NCBI GenBank assembly: GCA_002316225.1
Contig: DCDC01000111.1
Coordinates: forward strand, 1 to 7,881
DNA: 7,881 nucleotides
Origin: Firmicutes bacterium UBA1065
Lineage (GTDB): Bacteria > Bacillota > Clostridia > Tissierellales > Sedimentibacteraceae
Direction: 5' to 3'
Shown piece by piece: positions 4,421 to 7,881 of the stretch (positions are counted from its first letter, which is position 1; each line of letters starts with the position of its first letter). The position numbers and the translations under genes were made by a program. The notes under the pieces are model-generated. The model saw only the letters and a list, made by a program, of their open reading frames with translations. It ran no database searches and was not told the origin of the DNA.

Positions 4421-6128
4421 AATAAATCAGCACCGTCTTGTTAAGATCATCCCAGATGACGGTTTTTTCAATAGCTTCACTCACAAATCTAAGAGGGATC
4501 ATAACCCTGTCATTGATTATTTTTGCAGGAACGTCCAAGGAATAAGCTTTTCCGTTAACATATGCGGTGGTTGAATCTGCCGGAATGATTATTTTCGTTG
4601 TCCCGTATTCCACTATGGCAGACTTTGATGATTCTTCCCATCTAACCTTGCAGTTTAACACTTCAAACACGGCTCTTAAAGGAACCATGGTCCTTCCGTT
4701 TTCAATAAGAGGCCACTGGTTGACCGAGCTGAAATCTATGTATTGGTCATAAACCTTTACATTGACGTAATTGTCCGGTTTCTTGTCGGTAATGTAGTTG
4801 AATGCTTCCGCATTTAAGCCCGTTATTGATACTTTCTTGTCTAGGCCCTGGTATTCAAACAAGAGATTGTAGTTGCCGGGTTCCTTGAATCTTAAGGTCC
4901 CTTTATTAACAGTTAACTTGTTTGAATCATAGGGGTAAATGTAGACGTCCTTTGTAATATCAACTTTCTTGTTGCCGTAAAGGGCATAGACGTTATACTT
5001 TACCTCTGAGGCGGTATTGTATACCTTTTTGGCGAATTCTGCCACTATATCATCAGGTGTTTCATTGTAGGTAATAAATAAATTTAAAATTTTACCCTCG
5101 CCTTTGATGTCATAGTCACTTTGATTGTAGTTGATTACAGATATGTAGTCGTACTTGTACAGTTGGGACATGGCATCTATTATACTGTCCTGAGATATGG
5201 ACTTGTCAAATCTTACGCTGATCATCAAGGGGCGGCATGTAATTTTAGTTGTGAGTATAGCCTTTAGTTGAGCTTCGTCCTTTGCAAAATTCTCTTCATC
5301 ATACATGTTCAGGCCGGTTTCCACCAGCAGTTTTTCATAGGACAATTCTTTCAGATAGTCATAATAATTCTTGGTGGCTTTGGGCAGGTTTATATCTTTA
5401 TCGATGGTATGGTCTTTGGAGATTTCCTTTTCTGAAAGCATGTAATAGGTATAATATACCGAATCCCGGGCAGACACAGGGTCATCCCAGGTTACATCCA
5501 AGTGGAACCAATAGTCCCCCAATTTTACCATATTCCATATATGGGCTTCCCCTCCGGCAATACCGGAAACCAATTTAATGGGAATATTAAGCTTATTCAG
5601 CATATTATAGGTCAAGAGGGCATAGCCGTTGCAGACGGAGGTCCCTCTGGTAAGCAAATCATAGTCCGAATAATAAACCGAGTTTCTGTCGTACCTGCTG
5701 TTTAAGACTATGTAATCATGGACCGCTTTTACTTTTTCATGGTCATTCATGTAAGGTGTTATTATGTTTTTTAATATTTCGTCAATTATTTTATCTGCTT
5801 CAATTCTTTCTTCCCTGGTCATTATATAGGAAACTTTCACATTTATATTGCTTGGGTTTTTAGTGCCTGAAATATTCCAATCAATCCTCTTAACGACAGA
5901 ACTTAAATAAATATCGCTTTTAACCGTTTCTTCCAAAATTTCTTCTATGTTGTCCAAAGAGCCGGTATATTTTATATTAAATTCAGGATTATATTCCTTC
6001 AATTGCTCAGCAATAATATTTTTAAGCTCATAATGATTGCTTGCTTCAAAGGTCAAACCATAAACATCAGGAACAAAAAACAGGGCCAAGATTAAAAGAG
6101 CGGTTAAAACAGTTTTAAGGGTTTTCAT
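4419..6128 (-). CDS. Exported transglutaminase-like protein with copper-amine-oxidase-N type C-terminal domain
   Basis: A 569-residue protein. Residues 1-24 are a signal peptide (KTLK, hydrophobic core, PDVYG before LTFEAS). The transglutaminase-like core spans about 110-235 with the Cys-His-Asp triad: Cys166 in GTSVCNGYA, His196 in EAHIWNMVKL and Asp211 in HLDVTWDDP. Such exported domains may act as thiol peptidases or cross-linkers; which applies here is not shown. Residues about 32-112 and 285-370 look like two copies of one alpha-beta domain flanking the core. Residues about 380-437 look like an Ig-type beta domain. Residues about 455-569 match the Cu_amine_oxidN1 family, with two similar halves (GRTMVPLRAVFEVL and DRVMIPLRFVSEAI, each ending in a W-E/D-K-V pattern). 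That is a surface module and does not imply amine oxidase activity. The ATG at 6128 follows AAGGTGAT (6139-6132). The stop TAG at 4421-4419 overlaps the ribosome binding site of the 34-aa ORF. Confidence 0.93.
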   Translation of the reverse strand: MKTLKTVLTALLILALFFVPDVYGLTFEASNHYELKNIIAEQLKEYNPEFNIKYTGSLDNIEEILEETVKSDIYLSSVVKRIDWNISGTKNPSNINVKVSYIMTREERIEADKIIDEILKNIITPYMNDHEKVKAVHDYIVLNSRYDRNSVYYSDYDLLTRGTSVCNGYALLTYNMLNKLNIPIKLVSGIAGGEAHIWNMVKLGDYWFHLDVTWDDPVSARDSVYYTYYMLSEKEISKDHTIDKDINLPKATKNYYDYLKELSYEKLLVETGLNMYDEENFAKDEAQLKAILTTKITCRPLMISVRFDKSISQDSIIDAMSQLYKYDYISVINYNQSDYDIKGEGKILNLFITYNETPDDIVAEFAKKVYNTASEVKYNVYALYGNKKVDITKDVYIYPYDSNKLTVNKGTLRFKEPGNYNLLFEYQGLDKKVSITGLNAEAFNYITDKKPDNYVNVKVYDQYIDFSSVNQWPLIENGRTMVPLRAVFEVLNCKVRWEESSKSAIVEYGTTKIIIPADSTTAYVNGKAYSLDVPAKIINDRVMIPLRFVSEAIEKTVIWDDLNKTVLIY

Positions 6129-6157
6129 TTTATCACCTTCCTGAACATCATAGTATT

Positions 6158-6186
6158 ATTATACACCAGAGGTTATAAAAAATAAA
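6158..6186 (-). promoter_or_regulatory. Possible promoter of the transglutaminase-like gene
   Basis: On the minus strand a perfect TATAAT (6163-6158) lies about 30 nt before the start codon. The -35 at 17 nt spacing is weak (TTTATT, 6186-6181). The transcript leader would be about 20-25 nt, just enough for the ribosome binding site. Confidence 0.45.
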
Positions 6187-6197
6187 CAGTATTATAT

Positions 6198-6226
6198 TTT
6201 ACTTTTATAAGCCGGTATTATATAAT
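6198..6226 (+). promoter_or_regulatory. Probable promoter of the HD-domain gene
   Basis: TTTACT (6198-6203) and a perfect TATAAT (6221-6226) are 17 nt apart. It stands back to back with the minus-strand promoter candidate at 6158-6186. The leader would be about 120 nt and would contain the hairpin at 6233-6262 and the decayed repeat at 6268-6295. Confidence 0.55.
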
Positions 6227-6232
6227 TATGAC

Positions 6233-6262
6233 TGTGCAAATTCAAGGGAACCATTCTGCACA
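6233..6262. repeat. Inverted repeat at the predicted transcript start of the HD-domain gene
   Basis: TGTGCAAAT (6233-6241) pairs with ATT-C-TGCACA (6253-6262), a 9-bp stem with one bulged C. It begins 7 nt after the -10, about where transcription should start. GCCGGT (6211-6216) and ACCGGC (6262-6267) add a further outer inverted pair. It could be an operator or a 5' mRNA hairpin. Confidence 0.4.
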
Positions 6263-6267
6263 CCGGC

Positions 6268-6295
6268 TGTCATCCTGAGTAAAACAAAGGATTTC
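6268..6295. repeat. Decayed half-copy of the palindromic repeat
   Basis: TGTCATCCTGAG (6268-6279) is identical to the arm of the repeat at 4209-4271, and the next 16 bases match the right-hand unit (read on the opposite strand) at 11 positions, giving 23 of 28 overall. Four of the five differences are C to T or G to A. The inverted partner is missing, so the large fold cannot form. It lies in the 5' leader of the HD-domain gene. Confidence 0.65.
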
Positions 6296-6353
6296 ATGCC
6301 GCATTATTAAATAGACGTAAAAACAAAGGAAAAAGTTTCATAAAAGGAGAAAA

Positions 6354-6920
6354 ATGTATAAAAAAGTTTTAAATGAGATATTGTTAAGTCAAAAACCCTC
6401 GGCAGGAATACTCAGGTTAATAGAAACCGGTGAAATGAATGAAATAATTCCCGAACTTTTGAGACTTAAAGGTTTTGACCAGAAAACCCCTTACCATGAT
6501 AAGGATGTTTTGGACCATACCTTGGCTGTGGTTGATGAAATCAAGCCAAAACTAAACTTGAGAATGGCAGCCCTGCTTCATGACATAAGCAAGCCCGATT
6601 GTTTTACCCTTGATGAAAAGGGAAAGGGTCACTTTCACGGCCACCATGTAAGGTCGGCCGCTAAAAGCCAAGAAATCCTTCAAAGGTTAGGATATGAAGA
6701 GGACTTTATTACAGATGTAAAAACCTTGATAAGATACCATTACATAAAGGAAATTGCCAATGTCATAAAGGAAAAAGGAATAAAAAGATTTGTGGATAAT
6801 GTTGGGGTGGAAAGGCTTGAAGATATGTTTGAACTCATAAGGGCAGACATGGCCGGTAAGGCCTCCACAGATTACCAAGTTATCGAAAAATTAAGGGCCA
6901 TGTGCCGGGATGAAATTTAA
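6354..6920 (+). CDS. Stand-alone HD-domain protein resembling the HD region of CCA-adding enzymes
   Basis: A 188-residue soluble protein with no signal peptide or membrane segment. Candidate metal-binding residues of an HD hydrolase are His55 (DHTLAVV), His76-Asp77 (LLHDISKP), the cluster HFHGHH at 93-98, and His129 (RYHY). The run from GILRLIETG (18-26) through PELLRLKGFDQ, the HD motif and FHGHHVRSA resembles the segment after the catalytic domain of tRNA nucleotidyltransferases with an HD domain. The nucleotidyltransferase domain itself is absent, and at 188 residues with its own ribosome binding site (AAGGAGA, 6344-6350), promoter and terminator this does not look like a fragment. Likely activity is hydrolysis of a phosphoester such as a nucleotide or cyclic phosphate; the substrate is unknown. 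A general metal-dependent phosphohydrolase unrelated to tRNA remains possible. Confidence 0.88.
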   Translation: MYKKVLNEILLSQKPSAGILRLIETGEMNEIIPELLRLKGFDQKTPYHDKDVLDHTLAVVDEIKPKLNLRMAALLHDISKPDCFTLDEKGKGHFHGHHVRSAAKSQEILQRLGYEEDFITDVKTLIRYHYIKEIANVIKEKGIKRFVDNVGVERLEDMFELIRADMAGKASTDYQVIEKLRAMCRDEI

Positions 6921-6946
6921 AAAGTGCACCCTTGGGTGCACTTTTT
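6919..6946. terminator. Symmetric bidirectional terminator between convergent genes
   Basis: GTGCACC (6924-6930) and GGTGCAC (6935-6941) form a 7-bp GC-rich stem with loop CTTG, flanked by five A residues before and five T residues after. It therefore works as an intrinsic terminator on both strands, for the HD-domain gene and for the gene ending at 6960. It begins inside the TAA of the HD-domain gene. Confidence 0.9.
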
Positions 6947-6959
6947 ACCTATCAGTCTG

Positions 6960-7881
6960 TTACAGATCTTCTTCAAGTTCAAATTCGATTTGAGTATCCT
7001 GCATTTCTTGCATCATTTCATAAATGTCCTGGGCTTCTAAAGCTTCTTTTGGAATTTCAAAATCTTTTGCACTGTTAATATTTAAGAATTCAACTGACAT
7101 GTCAGCCTTCAAGCTCTTTAAAACTTCTACAGTTTCAGGGGGCATACCCATTGCTTCAATCATGCCGGAGGCCATGGAGGATACTGCATCTCCCAAATCA
7201 ATTTCCATTTTTACCATTTCACCGGTTGCTTCATCAACATAAATGATGTATGATAAATCTCCTATATCAATATTTCCAATGTTTTGTATCATTTCATAAG
7301 CCATTGCTTCTTCTTCGCTTGCAGGTTCAGGCATTACTTCCGAAAAATCAGCAAACATTTCTTTATATATGTCGCCTGACAGTATGTATTGAAGCCTTAA
7401 CAGGGTTTTTCCGTCCTGAACATACTTTCCGAAATATTTAACATCCTTCGTATATTTTTCAACCAGTTCTTTATTTTTCTGCATTGCTTCCTGGTCGTTT
7501 TTCATAAGGCCGGACAGCTTTTCGTCAATTTTTATGGTCTGTTTAATCCATTTCAGCTCTCCGGTTTCATCAGCCATTCCTATATATTGGGTTATAGCTT
7601 CTTCATCAACTGTCATGTACATGTTCATAATCGGCTGGACAGGCATGTTTTCCATTCCGGGCATGGTCATGGATAAGTTTATTTTAGCCTTTATGGGGTT
7701 CATGAAGAGTGTCATGTACATGTTCATATCCATGTTAAAGGGCTGCATGTTTCCCTGAGCATCGGGGACATTCATGGACATTTTAATTTTTGCATCCATA
7801 TCGTAATTATCCCAGGCATTGGATTTTTCACTCGCCGCAAAGTATATGGCTCTTGCGTCCACCGGCTCTGTTGTTATTACA
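6960..7881 (-). CDS. Methionine-rich, probably exported protein (DUF6612-like), N-terminus beyond window
   Basis: The frame is open from the right edge to a TAA at 6962-6960, giving 306 complete residues. The GTG at 7862 has open frame upstream (VITTEP) and no ribosome binding site, so it is not the start. The pattern of short amphipathic strands (MDMNMYMTLF, INLSMTMPGM, MNMYMTVDEE), then WIKQTI, and later YIIYVDEATGEMVKMEIDL resembles clostridial exported proteins or lipoproteins of the DUF6612 type, which I recall as beta-rich and of unknown function. Methionine is about 11% (33 of 306), with 17 in the 75 residues encoded at 7575-7799. The C-terminus is acidic (FELEEDL). No signal peptide can be seen because the start is missing; export is inferred from family resemblance. 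It shares the terminator at 6919-6946 with the HD-domain gene. Confidence 0.8.
   Translation of the reverse strand, partial: VITTEPVDARAIYFAASEKSNAWDNYDMDAKIKMSMNVPDAQGNMQPFNMDMNMYMTLFMNPIKAKINLSMTMPGMENMPVQPIMNMYMTVDEEAITQYIGMADETGELKWIKQTIKIDEKLSGLMKNDQEAMQKNKELVEKYTKDVKYFGKYVQDGKTLLRLQYILSGDIYKEMFADFSEVMPEPASEEEAMAYEMIQNIGNIDIGDLSYIIYVDEATGEMVKMEIDLGDAVSSMASGMIEAMGMPPETVEVLKSLKADMSVEFLNINSAKDFEIPKEALEAQDIYEMMQEMQDTQIEFELEEDL

Noticed and set aside
4419..4764. Copper amine oxidase activity for the transglutaminase-like protein
   Set aside because: Only the N1-type surface module is present. The catalytic amine oxidase domain is absent, so the name describes domain homology, not enzyme function.
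5282..5705. Overlapping plus-strand ORFs of 98 and 67 codons
   Set aside because: Both lie antisense to the transglutaminase core with its conserved triad, and the predicted proteins show no domain or start signal.
7860..7862. GTG as the start of the methionine-rich gene
   Set aside because: The frame continues open to the window edge, no ribosome binding site lies upstream, and no signal peptide follows. It is an internal valine codon.

Overview
The window looks like chromosomal DNA of a low-GC Gram-positive anaerobe, most likely a member of the Clostridia or Tissierellia. The evidence is AT-rich intergenic DNA, strong AGGAGG ribosome binding sites, short intrinsic terminators, sigma-A-like promoters, and exported proteins with LysM, S41 protease, transglutaminase and copper-amine-oxidase-N modules. 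The species cannot be named from the sequence. I see no phage, IS, CRISPR, rRNA or tRNA.

Layout from left to right. 1-1011 (minus) is the N-terminal 337 codons of purA (adenylosuccinate synthetase), cut by the window edge. Behind its start lie a good promoter and a weak PurBox-like pair. 1274-2626 (minus) is an exported protein tyrosine phosphatase-like protein with a C-terminal LysM domain and its own terminator. 2633-2924 is a divergent promoter region. 2925-4145 (plus) is a membrane-anchored S41 carboxy-terminal processing protease. 4146-4324 is a convergent zone with an elaborate 63-bp palindromic repeat and a terminator. 4303-4407 (minus) is a 34-codon membrane-peptide gene whose ribosome binding site overlaps the stop codon of the gene before it. 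4419-6128 (minus) is that gene, an exported transglutaminase-like protein with a copper-amine-oxidase-N type C-terminus. 6129-6353 is a second divergent promoter region with a decayed repeat copy. 6354-6920 (plus) is a stand-alone HD-domain protein resembling the HD part of CCA-adding enzymes. 6919-6946 is a symmetric bidirectional terminator. 6960-7881 (minus) is the C-terminal part of a methionine-rich, probably exported protein that runs off the right edge.

The genes do not form one operon. Orientation alternates and terminators separate the units, so most are monocistronic; the exception is the transglutaminase gene with the small membrane ORF. The shared theme is the cell envelope: at least three proteins (phosphatase-LysM, S41 protease, transglutaminase-like) are visibly exported or anchored, the 34-aa peptide should be a membrane protein, and the last is probably exported. 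purA (AMP synthesis) and the HD protein are cytoplasmic. No stretch over 300 bases lacks a gene; the longest gaps are 292 and 262 bases and hold promoters and terminators.

I do not see a clear new multi-gene system. The items most worth following are the coupled 34-aa membrane peptide, the SAM-hydrolase-like N-terminal domain fused to a secreted phosphatase, the apparent domain duplication flanking the transglutaminase core, and the palindromic repeat family.
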